Below are positions 38,077-49,310 of a DNA stretch of 64,000 nt, one piece after another. The notes beneath the pieces are model-generated. The model was given only the letters and a program-made list of their open reading frames with translations, was not told where the DNA came from and searched no databases. The stretch is taken from NCBI RefSeq assembly GCF_041296385.1, contig NW_027184085.1, positions 12,271,301 to 12,335,300 of the forward strand. The letters are read 5' to 3'. Position 1 is the first letter of the stretch. Every line of letters begins with the position of its first letter. Origin of the DNA: Aphelocoma coerulescens (lineage: Eukaryota > Chordata > Aves > Passeriformes > Corvidae). The translations under genes were made by a program, and so were the position numbers.

Positions 38077-41000
38077 GTACGGCGGCACCGGAACACGGGA
38101 ACGTCGGGATGCGGGGATGCGCGGATGCGCAGGGACACGGCCGTACCGCTGCTGGGCTGCGAGGGAGCCGCGTGGTGCCTGGGCTGCCCGTGAACCCTCG
38201 CGGCCGGTACCCCGGCTGCTCGGGGGTGGCTGGGTGGCTGTGCGTGGGAACCCCGGGAACCGGGAGCGGGTCTGGGTCCCTGGGGAGCGGGAATGGGCTC
38301 CCGGGCGTGGGAGCGGTGCGAGGATCACACGTGTGTGTGCGTGTATATGTGTGGCCCCGAGGGTGGTCCCGGGAGTGCGGGGAGCTCTGCCCTTGGAGCT
38401 GGCGGGGCGGGGGCCGCCTTTCTCCCGCCCGCAGCGGGCGGCGGCCGCGAGTGGAGCTCCTCCCGCCTGCCCGTGCATCCCGCCCCGCTGCCCGCGCTGC
38501 CGCCCCGCCGTGCGAGGGTCCCGCCCGGTGCTGTCGCGGCTGCGTCCGGGTTTGGTGGTGTCGGGAGGCTGCCGTATCCCGCCGCCTCCGTTGGCTCCAC
38601 TCCCCGGTCCCTCGCCCGCCCCATCCGGGAGCGGGGCGCGCTCAATCCCTGGCGGGATCTTCCCCAAAGTCTGCCAGACGGAGCACACGCCTGCGCTGTG
38701 GCCGCTGCTTGTGCTTCCAGCGCCCGCAGCTCCCACACTTAGTCGCCCTGCGTGTGGATGTGGAGTACGAGTGACTGAAATGCTTCAAGGATCCCCACCC
38801 TGTGTTTGGTGTCAGTCTGGCAGTACCCTCAGATCCTCTGGGTTTTGCTGTGTCTGCAGAAAACACCTCCAGGAGATCCCATCCTCTAGCACTAATGTTT
38901 CCACCAGCCTGGAATGGGACTCCGGCAAGACCTCGGAGCTTCTCTCGGGCATGGGAGTGTCGGCCCCTAAGAAAGACAAGCTGGGCAATGAAAACACACC
39001 ACAGGACCTGCTGGTGTCGTCACCCTGTCTTCCTCCAAAACGGCAGAAGGTGAAGGACAACGAAAAGGACTTTGTTATCCTGCGCCGGCCGTGGCTGCTC
39101 CGAGAGACAGAGTCAGGTACTGTCACCCTGCTCCAGGTTCTGCTCGCCCTTCAGTAGAGGTGGAGAGTGGGCATTACAAGTCCACCCTGCTTCATTGTTT
39201 ACTTTTTTTTTTGCTCTTACCCACCAGAATGTCACTTTTAGATCTAGTGGCTTTCAGGCTTGGGATGATAAATTCTGGTTTATGTATCCATTTAAACAGG
39301 GGTGGTGTGTCTGGCTCCAGATTTGAGGTCCACAAAAAGCATGGTTCTCTGCTGCCTACCCCTGTGAGCTCCTGTGTGTGTGTGCTGGGGAGGGTTGTGC
39401 TGCATGTCCCTCTGTCCACCTGCTCTTGTCTGTCTGTGTGGGACATGGGTGGCACCTTGGCCTAGCAGGGGCCCTGTTGTGAATCAGTGTTTTAAGGTCA
39501 CTCAAAGAATCATCAGCAAAGGTAACAGCAAAATGAGGTTTAATGTAAAAGCGAAAGTATGAAAAAGTTTGTTTGCAATGTTCACTGTAGTTACTAGATG
39601 GTTAAAGCACACAGAGAAAAAGAAAGCTAAAATCAATCAGTCTAAAACCAAATTCAATCTGAAAATTTTCTGTTTGGAGGCGGGAGGGGAAGGGTAAGGA
39701 GTGCAGCCTGAGGTGTACCGGCAGGGATGTGTCTCAGCTGCCAGTGGAGGCAACCACTGAGTGATATGAGTGACTGTGCCAGAGAGCTACAGGGAAAGTA
39801 CACCAAAGGATGGAAGGCTGTTGGGCTGGAAAGGGACTGACAGGGAAATAGCAGGGCTCTTGGACACTTGAAAAGGGGGTTATCGAATGCTGGGTTCTTT
39901 CCCTGGTGTCTAGATGTGGTTTTAGTCTGCGAGAGTATGGGATGCAAAATAAATAAGCAGCTCTTTCCAGACATTGTGCTGTCACACAGAAGGTGGGAGT
40001 GCCTTCAGACAATCCTGTTTTTATATAAGACAGAGTGCTGGGTCAGAGGCAGCTGTTACTGAGCTTCACCACCCAGAAATCTCTCATGTGAATCACGACA
40101 TCTTCTGGAGCCCTGAGAGAAGCTGCAATTGAACCTATCGTTTCAGATAATTCTTGGAGTGGTGATAACACACATGTTTTAGTAAGCAGTTTGTAGTATC
40201 TCATTTTTCCTGTGTATCACATGGAAGCATAGCTTACATTGGGCTCCCTTCTGGGACCTTTGTATGCATAGGAAGAGTGAGCATTTTAGCGGGGGGGGGG
40301 GAAACACCAGAGAATCATACAAGCCTTAGATTATGGAGGCAGTAACTAAGATGCTCTTGTTTCCCAAATGAGTATATGAGTAGTGTCCATGGCTTTAGTG
40401 TGTGTACAAACTTGATATTACACGAACCTTTGCATTTGCCAGTTGTGCCTAGGCAAAGATGGTAAAATCCTACAATGATGAGCTGCAAGGGTTATGAATA
40501 GTGGGCTGATGTCTGATGTAGGCTGATGTATATATTTTTCTGTAGAGAAACTGTAGAGGTGCTTTTAACAACCAAACCAAACAACGCATCTGACCAGCAG
40601 GCAAAATGAACCAGCTTTAACTAGAACGTGTTTCGTTCTTTCCCTAAAGGTATTTCTTTGGATGCACTTCCAGATGAATTGCTCTTGGCAATCTTTGCCT
40701 ATCTGCCCCTAAGGGACTTGCTGAAAGTTTCTATGATTTGCAAGAGATGGCATCGACTTTCGTAAGTGTTACTTCTGTCATTTAGTACTAAGGAAAATCT
40801 TTGTTTCCATAGACAATTAAGTGGTCTAGTTCTCACCTTATTTATACATATACATATGTATATTTATACATATACAAATACAATTGAATTTGTGCCATAT
40901 GTGGGTATGTATAACCAAAAGATGATTCACGTATTTTAACATTATTGTAATCTATTAAATAGCTTTCCCTTCTCTGTCTGTTTTTGACACTGAAAACTTG

Positions 41001-44000
41001 CTGTGGTTGTACTCATAGCTTGGACCCGTTTGAGCTCACTAACAAGTAAAATTCTATGCCTTAGGTTTGATGAATCTCTCTGGCAGACTCTTGATTTGAC
41101 TGGTGGTAATCTGCTGCCAGGAGTGCTTGGACACTTGTTGCCTGCAGGAGTTACTGTCTTCCGCTGCCCAAGATCTTGCATTGGGGATCCATTGTTTAAA
41201 ACAAGCAAGTAAGGCTTTTTCTGCATGTTCTGCAGAAACTACGTCGCAAATATTCACAGTCTTTCTGGGTGTTTTTGGTTTTAAGGTAGTAGTAACCAGC
41301 AGCAGTGTTTCTGCTGTCTCTGGCATGTGGAAGAGCTCATCCGTGGTTAGGCATGTGTTGAAACAGGATGATCTGCACTCACCTGTCAGTTATTTAAAAC
41401 CAGGTTGATGTGATTTTTTTTTTTTAAGATATCAAGCACCATAAGGCACTTGCAGTTTGTATCTTGTAGACCCAAGAAGTATCATCTCCAGTGTTCTTTT
41501 ATGGTACACTCAAAAAAATAATTTAACTTCAGCAGGATAGACTTTCAGGTGTTATGAGGAATCAGTAGAAATATTTTCTGCACGTTCTGCATGCTTTTAG
41601 TGTATGGGATATATTTGTGATATGGGGAATTTATGGAGCAGGTTTTAATGCAATTTTAGAAATGTCACTTTCTTCGTATTTTTTTTTTTTAGTCTTCTTA
41701 AAATTCAGCACCTGGATTTGTCAAACTGCACAGTGTCGGTTGCAGATCTCCACAGTATTCTCTGTCTGTGTGAAAAGCTACTGAACCTCAGCTTGGAGGG
41801 TCTAGTGCTTTCTGACAGCATCATCAAGTGAGTGACATGTGTGGGAATATTCAGTAAATACCTTCTGTTTGGTGCCATCATTTTGTGCAGGCTGATGAAA
41901 GAATGCAGTGGAAAGTTGTTCATTGTGGGAGTCTTTTGAAATGGCCAGGTGCCTTTTTTTTTTTTTTTCCTTCTTTTCTCCCTGCCAATTCCCCAGAGTA
42001 GCAGGAGGTTGGAGAAACTGCTCATCTCTCTAGGGTTTATGTGTCCATGTAAGATGTACAGCAGAGCTACTTCTATTTTTCCATTTTTGTGCTCCCAAGA
42101 GAACTCTGTGTTTGGTGTGCAGGTTCTTTTCCATTCCAAGGGCTCTCAGTGGCTCTTCCACCAGGTGCTCATTGTGCTTCTGCACTATTGCTCACTTTTT
42201 TGTTGAATTTCACTCTGAAGTCCTGGAATATTACAGATTCTGTCAAGCAGACAAAGTGTTTCTTGGTTAGATTGCAAAGACACTAATGGGTGTGCAGTCA
42301 GCCTCCTGTTCAGTCACACCCGGTGACTGTGGAGGTGCCAGTGGTCATAGGTCAGGTGGCAGAGACTCTGTCTGTCCTGCTTTCTGATGCTTTCCTCACT
42401 CCAGGGAGGGGGAACCAGAACACAAATAAACCAGTATGGCTTGGCTTTTGATACTGGGTAACTGTCTAAAAATTGGGTGCTAATCAGGCACTAATGATGG
42501 AATTTTATTGCCTTCTGAACAAATGTAGGTACTAAGTGTAAGGGTTCTTCCAGGTTTTGCTAACTGCATGTGTGCTCTAGTCTTGCAGACAAATGCATTT
42601 AGAGATGCTATTGGACGTGTATTTTCTTCTGGAATAACCTGTCTTGCAGAGGGGTGATACAGAAATGGGATGGTTGCTTTGTCTTTGGTAAAGGTGTAGT
42701 AGTCTCTGATAAGCTGTGGTGTATATTTATTGGCATACAACAGGAAAAGGTGAAAAGAAACCATTTCCTTGTAAACTTAGTAGTTTATAAATAGGCAGAC
42801 TTGTCAGCAATATCAAGTAAATGGACAGGTATCCCTTTCAAGGTTTTGCCTTGGTGCAGCAAGTAGATTTGAGACCCTTAGTGACTCAGGTTGGTCAATT
42901 GATTAAAGATGCAGTACTTCATGTTGAATGAACAATTCCCTGCCCAGGAAATTAGGTCTTAAAAATAGTCACATCCTAGTAAACCAAGCAATGTTATGAT
43001 GCCATGAAGATTTTTGCCTTTTCTTTTTTACCCCTGTTATACCTTTTTACAACTTCTGTATTCCTAGTGCTTTTTGCCTACATTCTTGGACTTGTTTGTC
43101 AAGCTGAGAGACTAAACATTTTAGAAGCTTCGTAGCTAGGGATCAGTGTGCCCCAGACTCCAAGGTCCTCTCCAGAACACATTCTGTAAACCAAGATAGA
43201 ACCATCCAGGGGAAGGTTCCTTGGGGAGGGGGGCCCATTCAAGCCTCTCACTGGGGAATCTTTGATGGATATGCTAATTAGTAAAACCTATAATGTTATA
43301 CCCAGTGTTGGGGAGGGAGAGACAGAGGGACTCAGCGGGGTGCATGTCGATGTATATGACCTGGACGTGTACACCTAAGGATTCTTAAAATAAACACCCA
43401 AGGTAAAATCCCCTTTTCCCCTTCTAACCGTGTATGACTCTTGATTTTAAGACCAGGAAAAGGCATCAGTTACAACATTTAAATTTTATGAGATTTTTCT
43501 TTTTTTTCTCTCTACAGGAGCATTGCTAGGAATCCCAATTTGATACGACTAAATCTCTGTGGGTGCTCAGGGTTTTCTGCAGAAACCTTGGAGCTGATGT
43601 TGAGCAGCTGTTCTATGTAAGACAAAACCAGTTTTTTGCTATTCCTGAAAGAAGGTTTTATTTTTTTTCCCCTTAGGCATCCCAGTTATACTTTTATGTA
43701 ATACTCTTTTTCAATGTGCTTGTTTCTGTTCCTAAACGCCTAACAGTTGATTATTACCTAAACAGTCAGGTAATTTCTTTCCATCAAGCAATTTTCTCAT
43801 TTTATAGCAAAGATGTACTTCTGTAGTTTTTAATGAGTTTTCTGAGTCATCTTTTTGGGTGGGTAAACACCAAATTTATGCTCCTTTGATATCATGTAAA
43901 TTTGATTTTCTTTATGAAAACAGCATGTGATTCTCACAAAGACAAAGTGTGCGTTTTGAAACTGGAAGGTGAAGTTCCAGAGGTCCCTTTGCAATCAGAG

Positions 44001-47000
44001 TACAGCATGAGTGGCAGAGAACACTGTGCTTTTCCATGGTAGAATAATCCTTCCGTAACCTTCTAGTTTATGAAAGGCTGTGTTCAGATTGACAGCTCCA
44101 GTGATTAAACCATCTGCTGGCAGCACATCATTGAACTGGGTCCCAGTGAGTTTGGGATTTATATCCCAGTCTTTCTGCTGACTTCCTGTGACCTGCAGGA
44201 CTACATACGTCATCTTTCCTTCTGCAAAAGCATGTTTTTTAATCAAATTGTGAATTAGTGGGCAGCCAGAGCCTTAATCTTTCTGTTGCTTGGTCTCATT
44301 ACTCAGATCATGAGCTCTTTAGAGGATGGCAGTCTGTGCAGTGCACAGTGAATAGCAGATGGCAAACCTGATCCCAGGAACGCTAGTGGCAATTTAACTG
44401 TTTTTTCATTTTATGTAGAGAGTGCTAAATGCTCTGGTTGTGCGTTCACTGTGTTTTTGTCCCTTGGTTACAGCTACAACACCTGCACACAGAACAATAC
44501 TTTGTCCCAGCCCCATGGTGACAGGCTATAGGTAATCAAGCACGTAAAGAGAGTTAAGCTCACAGCATGACCAGTGTTTATATAAAACGGTGAATTATTT
44601 TATGCTAATTAGGATTAATTGGTCATCTGACCAATGCTAATAATGGGTGGTGGTTTTTCCTCTCAATGTGACCATCTGTTCAGTTGTAACAGATTCAGGT
44701 CACAAACCCGATGAAAAGACAGTGTCTCCTTGTTGCAGTTCCTGGAGAGAGCCTTCACTTCCTAAGATATTACCAAGTCCCTCCAGTTGAAAGTGGCTTT
44801 GGGAAGTCACTTTAACCCCTTTCCCTGATCAGGGTCTAAAATCAGCGCTGTCCTGTTGGATGAGGGTTTTCTCTGTTTGGATCTTAAAAATCTTTAAAGA
44901 CAGATTCTCCTGGATAACCTGCTTCATTCATTAGTGCTTAATTATTGTCATACTAGGATTTCTAGTCATGAATACAGGAAGTTGGCAGTAGGCATGATAC
45001 AAGTATTTGCTTTAAAAGTACCAACTGTAATAGAAAACACCAGAACTTGAACTGCATTTCAGCCATTCCTGTTAACAACTCTCTGTTCATTTGTCTGTAG
45101 GCTGGAGGAGCTGAACTTGTCCTGGTGTGAATTCACAGCTACTCATGTGAAAGCAGCAGTCAGTCATGTTACTTCGAAAGTCACCCAGTTAAATTTAAGT
45201 GGATACAGAGAGAATCTACAAATAGCAGGTAAACAGCAGTGTGACAAACCTTTATCCCACTATGGGATAAAGCATCAGGCTTTACGGTTTCTTCTGGTTG
45301 GCATTCACTGTATAGAAGAATCATGTACTAACAGTGACTTTTTGTGCTCTGTATAGCTTGAAGTTCTTGCTGTCAGAGACTCTTACTCATATTTCTGGCT
45401 CAGTCATGAAGGGTGAGATGATTTTTCTTCTGAATTTAGGAAGTCAAGTGAAAGCTCATTTCTTCTTCAGCTGAAAGGAACAGACTTACTTCTGAAGTAA
45501 GTCCTGGAAGCAGGACTTTGTGTGCTATGATTTAGTTCCAGGAACAGTATCTGGAAGGCTTTCTTAAAGCTTCTGCTGTTGTGGCTGCTGAAAGCATCTT
45601 CTGAAGGAGAACAGTTGTAGTAAGTAGTAAGTGCTTGAGTTTGACTGACATCCAGATAGCAGTTAATTTGGAAGGCACATAATCTCAGTAATCAACATTT
45701 AACCATTTACTTGCTAATAGTTCTGGGAAGAAAAGTTGTGTTAAGTTGGAGGGTAATAGAAAAGGCAGATAAATCTAGATTTGGGGGAGGGTACATCAAA
45801 ATGAACAAGTGCATAGCTAAAGGGTGAAAGTCCTTTTGTGGTAAAGAGAATTTAATTTTCGCAATGAGTGAAATATGACAATAGGACATTGGATGACATA
45901 CAGAGGGTGACCTCTCATTTCTGTTTAACATCACACAGACCCCTTCATGCATTCGCTTTGTGGGGAAATAGGTAAATCTTCTTATCTCAGCCCCAAACCC
46001 ATAAACAAATAAGCTGCATAATCTTATCCACATCAGGAATTTGAACCTTGGGGCCTCTAATTGGGCCGTTAGATACCATGTGCTGACCTCTTCTGTTTGT
46101 CAGACACTTTCTCTGAGTGACTTTACTCTGTTTTAGTGCAATTTATCAGGCAAAAGACTTGAATTAATGATCATAATTAAGGTATTGTTTTGTTAAATTT
46201 CTGCACATGAATTCTGAAATACCAAAATTCTCTTGCATGTTGTTGAGCACCTTGCAATGGCTTTTAGGTGATACCTGAACCACAGATGAGTCAGTGCTAC
46301 TTGCAGAAAATGAAAAGAAAGTCTCAAAAATCTAGTTTAAATCAGGAAAACCATAACTTTTTGTCATGAGGAAAGAACTTTTTGGGGGTAAAAATGGAGA
46401 TGCCTAAAGGATTTGGTGCTGTGAAAGGGTGTTTGATGTATGGAAAGTTTTTGTTACTTTTTCACTACACGTAAGTATTTCAGGCAGCAGCTCAACATTA
46501 CTATGTTTCAGTAGATTTCACAGAAATACCATTTTAATTACTCTCTTGCTAAGTTGATGGTTGGTGTAGCTGACGTCTAGGGACAATTTGCTGAACTAAA
46601 TGTTTCTGTATTGCTGAGGGTTAAAACAAGCCCATGTAAGGTATCTTGATAGGCATAGTCATATGCTGTAAGTCTTAAGCATGTATCTTAGTTTAAAAAT
46701 TGTGCTTTAGTTGTGGAGTTTCAATAGAGAAGATAGTGGAAATGTGTGGAAAGTGAGTAGACTGTGAACATGTTCATCTTGTTACTGAAAGAGGGACTGA
46801 CTCTGTGTGACATCTTTTCAGATGTGAAAACACTGGTGGAGAGGTGTCCTTTGCTTGTCCATTTAGATCTCAGGTAAGAAGACCTGTGCAGCCAGTCCTT
46901 AAATCCTTATGGTTCAAGGGATTAGCATTGAGGCAAGGTTGTATAGTACTGCACATCTGGGAAGTACCACTCAAACTAAACCTACAAAAGATTTGCTGTT

Positions 47001-49310
47001 TGGCATGACCTAATCTGGAGAAGGTAAGTAACCTGAAGATGTCTTTGTTACCCCAGCATAAATACTTAAAGGATTTGTTAACTATCAAGAGATAGTAGTT
47101 GATAGGTAGAATGGAAGGAAGTATTTTGATGCCTAGAGTTATTCAGCCTAGCACCCTAGAGAGGGTTTAAGTCATCTCTGATACAAATTTGTTGCTTGGC
47201 CATGTAACTGTAAAAAAAGGTGTATTTTGGTTTTGACCTAGTCAGTTACAGTTGATGCCTTATCCCTAGTCCTAGAATTAAGATCTAGACACGGTTAAGG
47301 GATAAAAGGGTTTTTACTTTGGTATTTAATAGGGATCTTTATGGTGCAACAGTTTGTCAAGGTGGAATACGCCAAAATGCACACACCCCATATATCGCAT
47401 ATACAATTTTATAGACCTTGCAAATCAGCATATCTGACAAAGATTCCCCAGTGAGAGGCTTAAATGAATGGTGTGACATCTCCCTATTCGAAAGTATTCC
47501 CCCCCAGATGGGCCTAATCTTAGTTTAGAGAATACATTCTAGAGAGGGCCTTGGTTTTTCAAGATAGCACAAAGCTTTCTGGCCTCCAGCTGTGAGGCCT
47601 TCAAGGGTGTGTGGTGTTCTGGCCTAGCAGAATTCCAGGACTATGCTAAGATATCAGGCTTAAAGAATTACAAGTATGTGTGCTAAGGACACTGAGAATA
47701 CATGAAAGGTATGTAAAAGGAAAAGGCAAAAAAAATCATCATGGCATCACAGTAATTTGAAATCTGTGTGAAGAACTTGCCTATTCATGGCATAAGTTCT
47801 GCTGCAGAGTATCTGTGGGAAGAGAAACTGCTGCTTCACTTGCCCTTCAGTGAAACTCAAAATTCCTCCCCCCACAATACATACTTACTAGAGATGGGTT
47901 GCTTCCATATTCAGCAAAAACATACTTCAGTGGCAGAAAAAGTAGATGTTTAATTAATTTCTCTGCCTGAATTTTGGAAATGCCAGATTTACTGCTGCTT
48001 TATACTTACACCTTTATTTAATGTGTTCTCTCTACAGTGACAGCATGATGTTAAAGCCTGAATGCTTCCAGTATTTTAAACAACTCGTGTTCCTACAACA
48101 TCTGTGCCTTAGCCGATGTTACCAGATATCACCTGCTGCCTTAGTGTAAGTAACCTCTAAATAGCTTTGGTTTGCTGTTCATGCAGAGGGTAAGTTAATT
48201 TAAATTTGCTTTATTTTAGGTTTAGAATTGCAAACTGTTTCACAAAACTTACTGGTATGAGGAATTGATACTCATTGCTGGAACGGGAGGTTGCAGTCCT
48301 GCCAGTGACCAGTATCAATGTCAGTACCAGACTTCTGAGTGTGCAGCAAGGATTGAAAAAGTTGGCAGAGTTGACAATACTGGCTGGCCTAGTAAGCTGT
48401 GTATATTTGCTTTTGTGTGCACCTTTATCAGTTATTGATTGTGACTGAAACATGGCTTAGAGTGACTTGTTCATGAGGCCATTCTGCCTTTTACTAGTAT
48501 AGAAGCTTTCAGTCCTAATAGTTTCAGGAAGGATGTCAACCCAAAGGAAATGGTCAACAATAAGAAGAAAGGTTGTGAGAGGAACAGGACTATTGAAGAT
48601 GAGGATCTGAAGAACCTTCTCTGTAGCAGCATCTGCCTCAGCCTTTAGATTTTGTCCAGTACTTGCTTATAAGATACAAAGTTCGGATGATGACTGGGAA
48701 AATGTAAAACAATCAAAAAGCTGGGTCTGGCTACTCACCAAAATATTGCTACAAATTGGAGACTGACTGATAGTACTCAAGGGCTCATGTCCTCTGAGAC
48801 ACATCCTGACACTTCATCTGGGCAATTTCCTCCACTTGTTCTAGGTTTTTAAGTCCAGGGATATGAAAGGGAAAGGATCAATTTGTTTTCAGTCTGTGAG
48901 AGAGATTAGCAAAGAAGTAATTTATTCAGCCAGTTTGAAGTATCAGTACAGTGTACTTGTTTCAATTAAATATGTGCTTAGGTAGTTTATCCTCTTCTAA
49001 AAAATTACTGAAATGGAGTTACCTAGCTTGGGTACAGGCTGGGGGAAAAAAAAAAAAATCAGTTTCATGATTAATTTCATATTTTTCTTTTCCTAGAGAG
49101 CTTGGTGAAATTCGAACACTGAAGACTCTTCAGGTATTTGGAATAGTGACTGACAGCTCCCTGCAGCTCCTTGAGGAAGCACTGCCTGACATGAAGATCA
49201 ATGGTTCACACTTCACCAGCATTGCAAGGCCAACTGTTGGCACTAAAAAGAGCCATGAGATTTGGGGCATCAAATGCAGATTGACGCTGAGAAACCCTAG
49301 TTTCTTGTGA
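38069..49310 (+). CDS. SKP2: SKP2, S-phase kinase-associated protein 2 (complete coding span, 10 exons)
   Basis: F-box subunit of the SCF(SKP2) ubiquitin ligase, which with CKS1 targets the CDK inhibitor p27 for degradation. Exons: 38069-38076, 38860-39116, 40650-40761, 41065-41208, 41693-41827, 43518-43616, 45101-45228, 46822-46873, 48038-48145, 49097-49310. They total 1,257 nt, i.e. 418 aa plus TGA; human is 424 aa. N-terminus [10 protein letters not shown] corresponds to human [11 protein letters not shown] basic patch (PPKRQKVK) near residues 70-77 aligns with the human nuclear-localisation region. The F-box ([19 protein letters not shown]) spans about residues 90-135. Leucine-rich repeats follow to the C-terminal tail [16 protein letters not shown]. 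All junctions are GT/AG and in frame. Confidence 0.96.
38860..39116 (+). CDS. SKP2: SKP2 exon 2
   Basis: Acceptor TGTGTCTGCAG, then [20 protein letters not shown] and [15 protein letters not shown], ending [17 protein letters not shown] plus one base before GTACTG. This is the regulatory N-terminal region; [12 protein letters not shown] is identical to mammals. Confidence 0.95.
40650..40761 (+). CDS. SKP2: SKP2 exon 3 (F-box)
   Basis: Acceptor TCCCTAAAG, then [20 protein letters not shown] and [16 protein letters not shown]; donor C|GTAAGT. This is the SKP1-binding F-box. Confidence 0.96.
41065..41208 (+). CDS. SKP2: SKP2 exon 4
   Basis: Acceptor TGCCTTAG, then [20 protein letters not shown] through TVFRCPRSC to LFKTS; donor AA|GTAAGG. 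It is the linker into the first leucine-rich repeats. Confidence 0.95.
41693..41827 (+). CDS. SKP2: SKP2 exon 5 (LRR)
   Basis: A T-rich tract and AG precede [20 protein letters not shown] and [16 protein letters not shown]; donor AA|GTGAGT. Leucine-rich repeats. Confidence 0.95.
42992..43477 (+). repeat. Solo-LTR-like repeat, copy 1 (SKP2 intron 5)
   Basis: 486-bp block with LTR-like ends (TGTTATGATGCC ... GGCATCAGTTACAACA) and AATAAA at 43389-43394. It shares blocks with 47244-47755 in reverse orientation: GATGCCATGA near the start, CCTCTCACTGGGGAATCTTTG-type sequence in the middle, AACCGTGT and GGCATCA near the end. No internal retroviral coding region and no clear target-site duplication. 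The likely class is a solo endogenous-retrovirus LTR; the exact family is not recognised. Confidence 0.7.
43518..43616 (+). CDS. SKP2: SKP2 exon 6 (LRR)
   Basis: Acceptor CTCTCTACAG, then [20 protein letters not shown] and [12 protein letters not shown]; donor [19 protein letters not shown] matches mouse exactly. A solo-LTR-like repeat ends 40 nt upstream of this exon. Confidence 0.96.
45101..45228 (+). CDS. SKP2: SKP2 exon 7 (LRR)
   Basis: Acceptor TTTGTCTGTAG, then [20 protein letters not shown] and [15 protein letters not shown]; donor G|GTAAAC. Confidence 0.96.
46822..46873 (+). CDS. SKP2: SKP2 exon 8 (52 nt)
   Basis: Acceptor ATCTTTTCAG, then [17 protein letters not shown]; donor AG|GTAAGA. 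Human equivalent: DLSTLVRRCPNLVHLDL. Confidence 0.94.
47244..47755 (-). repeat. Solo-LTR-like repeat, copy 2 (SKP2 intron 8)
   Basis: About 510 bp, reverse-oriented relative of 42992-43477. On the minus strand it opens TTACTGTGATGCCATGATGA and closes GGCATCAACTGTAA, with AACCGTGT before the close. The AATAAA position is degenerate (ATTAAA). It lies antisense to SKP2. Copy 1 and copy 2 have diverged considerably, so neither insertion is recent, or they represent two subfamilies. Confidence 0.68.
48038..48145 (+). CDS. SKP2: SKP2 exon 9 (LRR)
   Basis: Acceptor CTCTCTACAG, then [20 protein letters not shown] and [16 protein letters not shown]; donor GT|GTAAGT. Confidence 0.95.
49097..49310 (+). 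CDS. SKP2: SKP2 exon 10 (C-terminus and stop)
   Basis: Acceptor CTTTTCCTAG, then [20 protein letters not shown] through [19 protein letters not shown] to the tail LTLRNPSFL and TGA at 49308-49310. The tail helps form the p27/CKS1 interface in mammals. Confidence 0.96.

Noticed and set aside
38780..38859. Upstream in-frame ATG at 38780 as the SKP2 start
   Set aside because: It would add a Cys-rich leader with no counterpart in mammals, whereas splicing from 38076 restores the conserved [10 protein letters not shown] start. Kept only as an alternative.
45707..46033. 108-codon minus-strand ORF in SKP2 intron 7
   Set aside because: Low-information composition, no domain recognised, and length is within chance expectation for this amount of sequence.
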